From Paguma larvata (lineage: Eukaryota; Chordata; Mammalia; Carnivora; Viverridae): a stretch of DNA of 64,000 bases. Below the pieces are notes generated by a model. It was not told the origin of the DNA. It worked only from the letters and a program-made list of their open reading frames with translations, and made no database searches. The stretch's first letter is position 1; each line of letters opens with the position of its first letter. A program made the translations under genes and the position numbers. The stretch is taken from positions 2,852,001 through 2,916,000 of the forward strand of contig CM057844.1 of assembly GCA_030068075.1 (NCBI GenBank). The letters run 5' to 3'. Shown in pieces: positions 45,543 through 56,165 of the stretch.

Positions 45543-46172
45543 CATGTGGGCTGAACTTACTGACTCACTTCCAAAGAAGAGTATAGAAAGGGGAAATAGT
45601 AACTTTAGAGCAGAAGAAGCTGGCAGACACCATTTTAACAAAATAATCAAGGTTAACAGCACCAGTGATAAGTCATATTTATATCAGGTACCCCCTGATA
45701 TGATGTGATAAAAAGGATATCACACCTCTGTAATATTCTTCTTCAAAGCTCACTCTGGTGAGCTAACATTGTTGCTCTGATGTTTTAAATGTTGTGTGAT
45801 GCTTTGCTATAATGATGAGCAAAACATTAGAACACCCAAATCGAGTTACAGTCTGGGTAGCCTGAACAGTATACTCGAAATTATCTAGGTCATAAAAAAG
45901 ATAGTCATAAACTAAGGAGATAGAATATTAAATCCAATAGGAGATCGTAGCTTGGATTCTGAGGTATAAAATGAATATTAGTGGGAAAAAATGTCTTGTG
46001 AAAATCAACTAAAAAATGTCAATAGTCATATACCAAGGTTAATTATTCAGTTCTGAAAAATGTACCATAAGAATGTAAGAAGTAGCTCTGAGGGAAAAGT
46101 AGGTAACAAAAGTCTTTGTACTGCCTTTACAATTATTTTCTGTAAATCTAAAATTAGTCCATAATAAAAAAG
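45543..46172 (+). mobile_element. Ancient L1M 3'UTR and end
   Basis: 'CCCCTGATATGATGTGATAA', 'AATATTCTTCTTCAAAGCTC', 'AATTATTCAGTTCTGAAAAA', 'TGTACCATAAGAATGTAAG', 'TTCTGTAAATCTAAAATTAG' and a final 'CATAATAAAAAAG' mark an L1M end. The young L1 to its left probably landed inside it. Confidence 0.7.
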
Positions 46173-46433
46173 TTATTAATTACTGAATGCAATGTGGGAA
46201 TCTAAGACTCAGATGACTTGTGATGTTTTTCATATTCCTTTGATTCTTAAAGCAATTATTACAGAATCAACTTAGAATATATTTTATTTTTATGGTGAAT
46301 TGTTATTTATTATGTTTATTAGTGATTATAACTCATTAAAGTTTTTATTCCAAAAAATCTTATATATATTTTTGTACATAATATATTCTCAATAATAGAA
46401 ATATTAGAAAAACCTATCAAAACAGCTAATTTT

Positions 46434-46654
46434 CAGGGCCCCTGGGTGGTTCAGTTGGTTAAATGTCCAACTTCAGCTCAGGTCATGATCTCACGGTTCA
46501 TGAGTTTGAGTCCTGCGTTGGGCTCTGTGCTGACAGCACAGAACCTGGAGTATGCTTCTGATTCTGTGTCTCCCTCTCTCTCTCTGCCCCTTCTCCATTC
46601 TCTCTCTCCTTCCCCCCCAAAAAATAAATAAATAAACACTGGGGAAAAAATTTT
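46434..46654 (+). mobile_element. CAN-SINE, sense
   Basis: Head 'GGGCCCCTGGGTGGTTCAG', CT tract and 'AAAAAATAAATAAATAAACA' tail. A perfect 15-bp duplication, AAAACAGCTAATTTT, lies at 46419-46433 and 46655-46669. Confidence 0.95.
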
Positions 46655-46844
46655 AAAACAGCTAATTTTTATATTGAAATGTGTTTCTTACAATCTCTGA
46701 TGGTTTCTTGTCTAAAATACGCTCTTGATTATTAATAAATGGATAACGATTTAGTACCTTCTCAAAAAAAGTTTTTGTGAAGTTCTATTATAGCACAGAT
46801 TGTAATGGATTGTGAATTTTAAAATAAATCTCTCTCTTCTGACA

Positions 46845-46965
46845 GTGGATGAGTTCCTTGAGGATGCAGAGAGATTGTACTCATATTTATCCATCCCCCT
46901 ACATCCCCAGACAGAGCACAATGTCTGGCACCAATAGTAATTTTGAATAAATAAATCCTGCTAAG
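46845..46965 (+). mobile_element. L2 3' end fragment
   Basis: 'GAGTTCCTTGAGGATGCAGA', 'ACATCCCCAGACAGAGCAC', 'AATGTCTGGCACC' and a final 'TTTTGAATAAATAAA' resemble the L2 3' end. Confidence 0.6.
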
Positions 46966-47322
46966 CATTTTACTCTTTATTTTCTTCTCAAAATGGCAGT
47001 TTCTTAGAGAATAGAAATGCATTTGCATCATCCAATGCAGAGCTCATCTTAAGCTCAGATATATAATAGCTACTCATTTGATTTAAGGACATATTTTTGG
47101 GAGTTCACTTTTCAAATGGTGTACTGTAAAATCACAATGAATCTCCAGCAAATGTAAGTAATCAACTTTTTCAGGAAATCAGAAGACACGAGACCAAGAA
47201 ACAAGGTGAAGGTCAACTAGCATATCTCTCTGTGACAAGAGTTGTCTTTGGAAATAGTTCCTGCTGACTTAATAAATGAGAAAGAAACTGCTGGACGCTG
47301 GTCACCCTCAAGACACATTCCA

Positions 47323-47460
47323 CTTTTGGGGTGCTGGGTGCCTCAGTCAATTAAGGGTCTGACTCTTGATTTTGGCTCAGGTAATGATCACATGGTCTGT
47401 GGGTCTGAGTCCTGTGTTGGACTCCGCTTAGACTCTTCTTCTTCCCACCTCCTCTCCTGG
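47323..47460 (+). mobile_element. Incomplete CAN-SINE, sense
   Basis: 'TTTTGGGGTGCTGGGTGCCT' to 'TGTTGGACTCCGCTTAGACT' covers the tRNA-derived head and part of the body. The CT tract is short and there is no A-rich tail, so the 3' part has been lost. Confidence 0.75.
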
Positions 47461-48060
47461 CATTAACTGTTTGGGCTCAATTGTTTTCCATGATGGTCTT
47501 AATGTAAATAGTAATGTAAATTGTAACAGGTTACAATAGCAAGTATTTGTGGTGTTGATGGTTACAGAAACAGGAACTGGACAATTGGGTTTAGTCTTAA
47601 CAGATCAGTCTAGAGAACAAAACAAGGGAATTGTTCCCTGTGAGTTTGTGAGATGGAGGATTGCGAAGAGCTCTTGATGGAAACGTACAAGGGAGAGGAA
47701 TGACAGAGCGCCAGCATGCTGATTAGTGTGGCCTTGGACACCTGTGCAGACCACATAATTAAAATTAGTGGTTTCTCTCTTGGGCAGAAGTCAGAGGCAT
47801 AGCATTTGAGGACCCAAATTGAAACAAGAAGAGGACTCTACAGGTCATAAAGGTGAGGTCAAGTGGGCAGAAAGGTAGTGAATACATTTGGTTTCTACTC
47901 AGAAGACCTACAAAGATGAACATCCTTGGGTCCACATGACACCATGAACCACGGCTCTCTCAGTAGGAGTATGTGCATTTCTTCCCTACAGGTTTCTTTT
48001 AGTATCCATGGCTCTTCATTCTCAGTTTGTGTAGAAATTTCTTTTTCTATTCTTTCTTAA
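47461..48060. other. Unassigned intergenic sequence
   Basis: No feature recognised. Confidence 0.4.
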
Positions 48061-48120
48061 ATTATCCCAAACTCAGCACAGCGTCTGGCACCAGTGATAA
48101 TTTTGAATACATAGGTATTG
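48061..48120 (+). mobile_element. L2 3' end-like fragment
   Basis: 'CTCAGCACAGCGTCTGGCAC' then 'AGTGATAATTTTGAATAC' resembles the fragment at 46905-46965 more than the L2 consensus does. Confidence 0.45.
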
Positions 48121-48767
48121 ATAAGCATGTTATTCTATTCTTATACTGTGGGAGACATTTTCTTAACCCGGGATTTTAAAGGATAGCAGAACACACAACC
48201 CCAAAATATGCCAACTCTGACAAAAAAAAATCACTTTGAATTAAAGGCACATGAGAAACAGCAGATGCAGGAGGAACACTCTGACCTCCCCTTTTCTTTC
48301 TGAAAGAAGCAATAAAAATTATCACTTTATTCTTATAAGAACATTTTTATCACCAGTGATAGGGAGTCAGGATGAGAGAAGTCTGTAAAAACAAACCATA
48401 TTAAAATAATCCTAATCTTCCTTTAGCCTCCCCATCCAGTTTAGTTATTATTATTATTATTATTATTATTATTTATAATTATTACTCTTTGTCCAAACTA
48501 GTATAGAAGCCAGTAGACTGAAGTACTTTTTGGTTCTTCATTTCCCTGCGAAGGTTCCCAGGCACATATGAAAAATCAAATGTGTATGTTTTTCTCCTGT
48601 TGATCTGTCTTATGTCAACTTAGTTCTCAGACCCAGTCAAGATTCTAAGAGTTTAGAAGGAAAGTTTCCCTCCTCTAAAGTTTCTATTACCATTCAACTC
48701 ACTCTTCAGCATCATTACTGTGCTGATGATTCTCAGATCAGTCAACAATTCTCTTGTTAAGACAGAC
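48121..48767. other. Unassigned intergenic sequence
   Basis: Nothing recognised except a TTA repeat at 48445-48473. Confidence 0.4.
48445..48473. repeat. (TTA)n microsatellite
   Basis: About nine to ten TTA units. Confidence 0.9.
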
Positions 48768-48778
48768 TCATAATTTTA

Positions 48779-49004
48779 TTTTCTAATTTTTTTTAAAGTT
48801 CAGTTATTTTTCAGAGACAGTGTGAGACAGAGTCAGAGCAATGGAGGGGCAGAGAGAGAGGAAAACACAAAATCAGAAGAAGGCTCCAGGCTCTGAGCTG
48901 TCAGTACAGAGCCTGACACGGGGCTTGAACTCACGAAGCATGAGATCATGACCTGAGTTGAAGTTGGACGTTTAACCGACTGAGCCACCCAAGTGCCCCT
49001 TGAT
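48779..49004 (-). mobile_element. CAN-SINE, antisense
   Basis: Left T-rich edge, 'ATCATGACCTGAGTTGAAGT' and right head 'GAGCCACCCAAGTGCCCC'. Duplication TCATAATTTTA at 48768-48778 and 49005-49015. Confidence 0.93.
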
Positions 49005-49184
49005 TCATAATTTTAGACCCATGTTTTTTATGTGCCTTTAGAAATTTAATCCACAAGGCTCCACACTTGTCACTACAGCAACTTTCTGTGGTCCTGTAAT
49101 GGTCATTGTCAAACACAGATTTAATCTCTGACTATTTAAAAGTCAACATCTTCCTCTGTTCTCCATTTCCATTAGCCTCTTCGC

Positions 49185-50330
49185 AGTCAGATTTTTAGAA
49201 AGAGTTGTCTACATCTGCCTCACCACTTTATATTCTTGTCTTAGTTACTTGGCAGTCATCTGGGGTCCCTGACACTCAGTGAAAATCATTCTCCCCAAGT
49301 CACAAAAGGCCTACTTGCCATGAAATCTAAGAGCTTTCAGCTCTTAGTCAATTTTGTCCTCTATAACATGGTTTTTCTCTTGGTCCTTTTTCCATTTTCT
49401 TCATTTTCTGCCCATCTTTCTAGACCATTCCCACTTGGCTTCCTTTGTTGATTGCTACCCACTTCTAAAATGTTGTTGTTCTCATCCATCTCCTAGCACT
49501 TGTGTTTTCTCACTCTCCATCAAATAAATAATGTTTCCCTCAAACATTTTACCCATTTGTAGGTCTTCATTTAGTACTCTATGCTAATTATTTCCATTTT
49601 CATTCCCCTCTCCAGAACTTCAGGCCCATATAATCTCGTTGTCTAATCAACATTCTACTTATGCGTCAAATACAAGTATTGCTACTTAAGGCTCAAATAT
49701 GCAAACCCCAAACCGAACCCACCATATTTTTCCCCAATGAATCCCCCTGTGCTATCTCCTCATTCAGTGAGTGAAAGCACTGTCCACCTAGTTCCTTGAG
49801 CCGTCCTTCTAGGATCATTCTAGATTTTTCCTTCTTCCCAACCACCACCTCTCATCAAGCCAAATCCTTTTGTCTCCACTTGCTACATATCCTTCAGACC
49901 CATCTGGTTATTTTGTCCGTCACCTCTTGCCTGAATAACTGTAGCAGCTTCCTAAGTTGTCTCTGCCTCCAGTCTTGCCCGTACACCAATCTGTCATCCA
50001 GACTGGAGACGGAAATCCTTCAAACCTGCCAGTATGATCATGTCCTTTTCCTGTGTGAACCCCTTCTATGACCTCCCATTTCCCTCCACATAAAGAACAC
50101 ATCCCTTTCCAAGTTCCTGCTCAGCACTTCACTAGACTTTCACTTTTCACTTCTCTGTACCTTGCCTTGGAGCAAAACTGTAGGAGGTTGCATTCTAGGA
50201 AATTTTTTTAGTTTTCCTCAAATGAGTCATGCTCACTCCTCTCCAGGTCTTTAAAAATGTCCCTCCAACATCTCCCATTGCTTCAGTGGGCTGACTCCTC
50301 CCTACTTTAAGGTTTCATCTTGGCTTTCCC
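49185..50330 (+). mobile_element. Long L2 LINE copy
   Basis: L2 ORF2 and 3' landmarks in order over about 1.1 kb: 'AGAAAGAGTTGTCTACATC', 'CACAAAAGGCCTACTTGCC', 'CTTGCCTGAATAACTGTAGC', 'TCTGCCTCCAGTCTTGCCC', 'GTATGATCATGTCCTTTTCC', 'CATCTCCCATTGC'. A 91-codon frame at 49796-50071 is a decayed piece. No functional coding sequence. Confidence 0.75.
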
Positions 50331-50339
50331 TCCCTGGTC

Positions 50340-50960
50340 CAAGGCTTTAACCATGGGTCTTTTTATTTCCCACAAACACAGATTCTGAGACGAGAGTTGT
50401 TTTTTTTTTAATGTTTATTTATTTTTGCACAAGCAGGGGAGAGGCAGAGACAGAGGGGGACAGAGGATCTAAAGCAGGCTCCATGCTACAGCAGCAGAGC
50501 CCAATACGGGGCTTGAACTCACAAACCATGAGATCATTACCTGAGCCAAAATCAGATGCTTAGCCAACTGAGCCAGCCAGGTGCCCCTTGAGACAAGAAT
50601 TTGAGTGCAAGCTGTTCATCTGGGAGGTAGTTCCAAGAATCCCCAGCTGGAAAACGGGGAGAAAAAAAAAAGAGGAACAGAAGGGAATCAATACAGGTGT
50701 GCTCTCATGTAGGTTATCTTTGTGAGGAAATGCAGTTAATTCCCACTAGAGACCTTAGAAAGAAACAGAAGAAAGAGAGAGTTGAGGTAAGTTCCACCAT
50801 CTCCTACACAGCACTGGTTGGGAGCTGCTCCCTAAAGCCCAAGGCTCCTGGTGCTTCCTGCTTTCCCTGCATCAGGTGGAACATCCTTCTCAACCAAAGA
50901 TAGCTTCAGACTGAGTCACTGGTGCTCACAGTTGGAAACAATCAACATGGTTGGGAATGG
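50340..50960 (-). mobile_element. Unassigned LTR-like old repeat, copy 3 (antisense)
   Basis: Reverse of the family at 7100-7560: 'GAATTTGAGTGCAAGCTG', 'TTCATCTGGGAGGTAGTTCC', 'GTTGGGAGCTGCTCCC'. It is split by a SINE at 50399-50588. Confidence 0.45.
50399..50588 (-). mobile_element. CAN-SINE, antisense
   Basis: Left T-run and AATGTTTATTTATTTTTGCA; right head 'GAGCCAGCCAGGTGCCCC'. Flanks TGAGACGAGAGTT (50386-50398) and TGAGACAAGAATT (50589-50601). Confidence 0.94.
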
Positions 50961-52834
50961 AGGTGACATGGGTGGGATACCTAAAGGGGCCTCATTTACT
51001 TAGAAATGCTTTTAACCGTTTATCTCTGTAACTTAGGAATGGCCTTACTTTACAACAGAAGAATACATAGCAATGTGTGGGGGAAGTCTAGTCTGGAAGT
51101 GGAAGGCAAGGTGGGTTGAAGCAGGTAAAGATGGCCACCATGGATATAAGTTGGGTGACAGTTGAAGTTAAAGTACAGGAATGAGTGAATGTCTAAAAGT
51201 AATAGCAGTAGGTCTGGGGAAGTGGATGAGACAGAATTCAAAAAGACATGGTGACAGGACATGAACAACTGTATTTAGGAGAATAAAGAGAACAAAAAGT
51301 CAGAAAAGTCTGGAATTTTGAGGCTGGCTGGCTGGACTCATGTGAGAAACAGTGGAGCTTGGAATCTTATTTCCATGGTAGTTCCTGCTAATCAGCCTGG
51401 TGCTCTTGGAGCGATCCCTAACACCTTAGTAACTCTGCTTTCTGACTGTTTTCATAAAGAGATTGGGATACATTCTATTTAATCCCAGTTGGAAATTCAT
51501 ATTACTGTGCATAGTGCTGAACCATTCTCACTGAAACACTTGCTCCTGGCACTGTTTTAGGCCAATGGGGCATGGTTCCCATTTATACACCTGGATTTTG
51601 CAATAAGATGGAAATGTGTCAAAAACAATTACAGCTAATACAAAGAGTGTCAAAGCTTGGAAATCATTTCCTTGATGAAAATTGGAGCTATTTTTATATA
51701 TCACTATAATGACACTATTCCCTGCCAAGCAACCATGTTAATAAGTGCCAATAATATGTTCAAAGGATGTGGAGGATGAGAGACAGTACTTTACATCACT
51801 CACACAGAAAAGAGTTGGACTGTCCTGATGCCTAGAAGAAATACTTTCCAGTGACAAATGGAAGTTTAATCTTCTTGTAACCTCACCCTTACAAAAGTCC
51901 TCACCAACAAACACACAGCTGTAGATGAGGGAGTTTTCTGAAACTCAACTGCCCCTTCAGACCTTGCTTCACACACATGAGACCTTGTCCTTAATACAAC
52001 CCAGGAAGCCATCTTTTCTGAGTCCAGGATGCCAGCCACTATACTTGGGCTGGGTACTGCTTGTCAATGGGAGAGTTGAATGAGACCCGCATGATTACAA
52101 GAATACAGGTCTCAATAGACAACCCAAGTTCACACAAGTGACTCAAGGACGTCCCCGAATTCAGTGCTATGGGCCTGGCACCAGGGCCAGTTACTCACTT
52201 GTCACAAAGGAGTCATGCTAGAAGATGCACAGAGAAATTGTGGATACTGCCTGACGTCTTACCCCTGGGCCTTCCTTTAGATTTGCTTCAGTGACTGGCA
52301 AAGGATCCATTCTATCCTTTCTATCCAGAATTAAGGATAAACACTGACCAGTTTCCTTTCCTACTGAAGCACTTCTTGAGATATCTTTGTACTTTAACCA
52401 TGAATAAAATGGTGATTACAAATAATTACAGTGTTTTATCAGTCCTCAACATTTGAGAAATTGTTTTCAAAATTTGGGAACACCCATGAAAGTATGAAAG
52501 GGTCATACTCAGGGCCATTGTCTCTCACTTTTCTGTAGGAAAGGATTGAGACTTACCATGTCCTTTATGATTTTCAAAATCTGGAAGGTTTTCCCCATTA
52601 AAAATGAAGGTGACATTCAAGAATGAAGATGTAGAGTTGATCACTATGCCAAGACACTGTATCCTGTATGGCAGACAGAAAAGAGATGTTCTATCAGTTC
52701 CCTTCCCTCTGGTACCATCATCTCACTCCTCCCTGAGTTTCATCCACTGCTAACAACACAGACAAGTAACTCTGAAGATTTTACCAGGACGTTCTCTGTG
52801 ACAGATACCGTTAAAGCCCCACCTTGTCTATTAG
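50961..52834. other. Unassigned intergenic sequence
   Basis: Nearly 1.9 kb with no firm element. A weak MIR-like similarity exists near 51395-51470. No exon recognised. Confidence 0.4.
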
Positions 52835-53010
52835 GCCAGTGGTTCACAAAACTTTTTTTCCTGGACCAGGATCATCAGTATCACCTAATGTTAGGAAATA
52901 CCAGAAAGGCAAACTTCTGGCTCTTCCCCAGAGCTACTAGATTAGAATATATGAGGAAGAGGCTCTATAATGTATGTGTTAATGAGTCTTCCAAATGGTT
53001 CCAATTTTTG
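52835..53010 (-). mobile_element. MER5-like hAT DNA transposon remnant
   Basis: 'GGCCAGTGGTTCACAAAACT', 'CTGGACCAGGATCATCAGTA' and 'TCACCTAATGTTAGGAAATA' fit MER5A in reverse. Confidence 0.7.
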
Positions 53011-54933
53011 CTTTAGCACTCTCACCTTCCCACGCACACTTACTCCTTCCTGGTGCAGAACCCAGGACTCTGCTTGAGGACTTGCTCTTGGGTGTGCTCA
53101 GCCCTCAGATGGCACAGATCTCAGACCAATGTGCACAACATGGGTCAGGTCAGAAGTGCTGGGAAGTTATTGCCCTAGGGAATATCTCTCAACCAGTTGT
53201 AGATAGAACTTCTAAAATAAAAGTCCAGATTCCTCAAGTATCAGATGGGACTACTTTGAAGCATGTCTTTCTTACTTTCTTGGAGGTCTCCATCAGGACT
53301 GAGCCCAGCTGTCTGCAGATACAACCTGTTCATCAAGTCACCTGATCTGACTTTCTCCTCTGTGTGATCCCACTTCCTCACTCCTCCCATATAGGGCACT
53401 TGCTCCCATATCCTTGTCTTAGGGTTTACTTCTTGAGAAGCCAATATAACACCCTTTACTGTGGAGGAAAATAATACTTATATTCCAAGTGCTGTTCAGG
53501 TATCATCATATTTAATTCCCACAAAAATCCTTCCAGGCATAAATGAATGGACAGCGGGGTGATGTACCCAAGCCACAGAGCCCTCAAGATGGAGCTGGAA
53601 TTTCCATCACCTTGTGACCTGATGGAAACCACACACAAAAACAGCTTCACTTTGGAACTTAGGCTGAGGAGATGAAGTGAAAATAAATATAGACTCTAAT
53701 CAAGGACTGAGAAATCCTGAAGGCCTGATTATGAGCCTTTGCTGATTTGAATGGGTCAGGGATCCGATGGGTTTGATAATAACGTCAAGATCAAAGAAAC
53801 GAACAGTCACTGTGACAGGGAAGAATTTGACTTTCATGGTATGGAAAACTAAATAGATTTCCTTTGCTTCAACTACCTTTTTTCTTTCCAGAGTAGATTA
53901 TGATAATATAATGCTTGTGGTAAATATGCATCAGGCCCTTCACTGATAATTGCTATGGAAAATTAAGGGGAATGATGTTGTAAATCATGAAAAGCATATA
54001 TAATTAAAGACAAACCATAAATAATGCATACTTTCAGGAGACCCAAATCAAAACATGTTATCTATGCCTTTCCATGACCCATCAATCAGAAACAACTCAT
54101 CCAGAGTCCAAGTCATCATTCAAATAACAAAATCCATTTGCATAATTGTTGGTCTTAATTATAAACATTTCTGGATCATCGAGGAAGAATCAAATTTTCT
54201 TCAGATGAGTTTTCATCATGAAGGGTGTTTAATTAATTTCAGTTATAGTGTTTAATTAATTAGGAAATCAAGTTAACCAGAACTCCATACTCCCCATCAT
54301 TAAAAAAAGAAAAGGTGAATATAGCTGATGAGAAGCATGGAGAATAAAGACAATCCCATAATCTGTCCTTGGATTAGAATGTCCTCGTTATTTCCATAAA
54401 ATCCTTTTAGCTAAATATAAACATTTCCAATTAGAAACAGAAATAATATTATTTGATTTTTGCATTGGCTGACAAGTCAATAATTTTTATAGCCAGTGGC
54501 AAAGAATTCTTCCAGCCACTGCTTCTGACACATCTGGAAGAAAATAAAAAACAACAACAGGCTATTGGAAGGGGTTTTTGTTTTCTTTCAAACTGTCTAA
54601 ATGATCTTGGAAGACAATTTAAGATGAAATGAGCCCAACATAAAAAAAAAGTTGAAACTGAAGCGCTACAATAAATTATATTTAAAAAAAAAGAAAAAAG
54701 AAAAAATCCAAACCTGAAAAGCATAAATAAATAAATATTAAAGTTAAAATAAAAAAGATGAGGATTTTGTGCTGCTTTACTTAAGGCAATTTCAAATTTC
54801 CTGACTAAAGTCCTGATTCATGTCTTTTGTACTAGTCTCGCCATTTTAAAAAATTTGCAATTTCGCATTAGAGTGAGGAAATTCTTTTCCCTAACATTTC
54901 TTTTAGTTTTGTTCAATTTCTTTTTTTCTATAG
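53011..54933. other. Unassigned intergenic sequence
   Basis: No repeat recognised. The 116-codon plus frame 52995-53345 is opposed by a minus frame and has no domain I recognise. Confidence 0.4.
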
Positions 54934-55235
54934 TTTCTTTTTTTTAATTTTATAATAGTTTATTTTCTTTTTTTTTTTCAGATTCTTTTTTTTTTAATTT
55001 TATAATAGTTTATTTTCAAATTGGTTTACATATAACACCCAGTGTTCATCCCAACATGTGCCCTTTTTAATGCCCATCACCCCCTCTCCCCCCTCCCTCA
55101 TCCCCCTCACCCTCAGTTTTTTCTTAGTCTTTGAGAGTCTCTTATGTTTTATCTCCCTCTCTCTCTGTGTCTTTTTTTCCTTTCCCCTCTTCCCCTCCCC
55201 CTGGTTTTTGCTTAGTTTCACAAAGTCCACCTATT
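54934..55235 (-). mobile_element. Young L1 3' end, truncated, with duplicated tail
   Basis: Antisense tail and 3'UTR ('ACATATAACACCCAGTGTTC', then the C-rich tract and 'TTTGCTTAGTTTCACAAAGT') end abruptly at 'CCACCTATTC'. The tail-proximal segment (T-run plus AATTTTATAATAGTTTATTT) occurs twice, at 54934-54967 and 54983-55017. No clear target duplication. It is not inverted. Confidence 0.88.
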
Positions 55236-55884
55236 CTCCTCACTTTCCTTTGGGGCTTGGTGGGCAATCTTAGCAGCGTAGCAGTTTTAGCATTGTATTA
55301 AAAGTTAGGAAGAGAAAAGAAAACTGTCCAAAAACTAATCGTAATGCAAAAGCATTATGATAGGTTAGATGGCTAAGGCAACTAGACTGTGACAGACCAA
55401 AATCTTTAAGACTGATATCTTACCATCCTTTGCAATGATCCAAATGAGATTAGCGTGGCTTTGGCAAGAAATTTTGAGATATCTTTGAAATAAGAGAGGA
55501 AGAAAGAAAATGTACCAAAAATTGTGCAAGAATAATCATTTCTGTTCTGAGAAAGATGCAGACCTCTGGCCCTTGCTATTTAGCAGGTAATCAGACAATA
55601 AGCAGGACACTCATCACTTACTTGCTTTCTCCCTGAAGAGCTGACCTATCGTAGGTACCCTTTCCTTTCATACCCACAGTAGCCTGTGAACTCTGTTTGT
55701 TTTTCAATGTCTCCCTGATGAAGAAATCCATACCAGCACATCTGCCTTCCCACTGCCAGCATCTGCATTTCTTTGCTTGACTGCTTCCTCTGCCCCACCA
55801 GAACTTTCTCTGCTCAAGCACAACAGGCTAGAAGTGCTAGCAGCATTAGTAGTGCTCAGCAGCTGCCCTAAAGGGAATGACTAG
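55236..55884. other. Unassigned intergenic sequence
   Basis: No feature recognised. Confidence 0.4.
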
Positions 55885-56165
55885 TACAGGTGATGGATAA
55901 ATATCTCAGCTCCTTCCTTTCTCAGGTGAGATAGCTCCAAGGTGTGGGTGTAGCCTGACTCTCAGATATCTCCAGCAGGACCAAGCTTTAGTTTCCCCAG
56001 CATGTTGATTCCTTCCAGGGTGATAGTCCATTGGCTGCTTTCCCTCATTCTCCGCCCTGTGTTCCTACCAGTACTTCCTGTCACCACCTTCCAATAAACT
56101 GTTTGTATTCTACCCTGTGTCTCAGAGTTGGCATCTGGGGAAACTATAACTAAGACAATGCTCTC
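55885..56165 (+). mobile_element. Unassigned LTR-like old repeat, copy 4
   Basis: The best-preserved 3' end of this family: 'CACCTTCCAATAAACTG', 'ACCCTGTGTCTCAGAGTTGG', 'ATCTGGGGAAACTATAACTA' and a final AAGACA. AATAAA lies about 60 bp from the end, as in an LTR. Confidence 0.5.

Noticed and set aside
45154..45708. 184-codon frame with LINE reverse-transcriptase-like C-terminal features
   Set aside because: It is the inverted ORF2 arm of a truncated L1 that continues into unrelated flanking DNA; not a functional gene.
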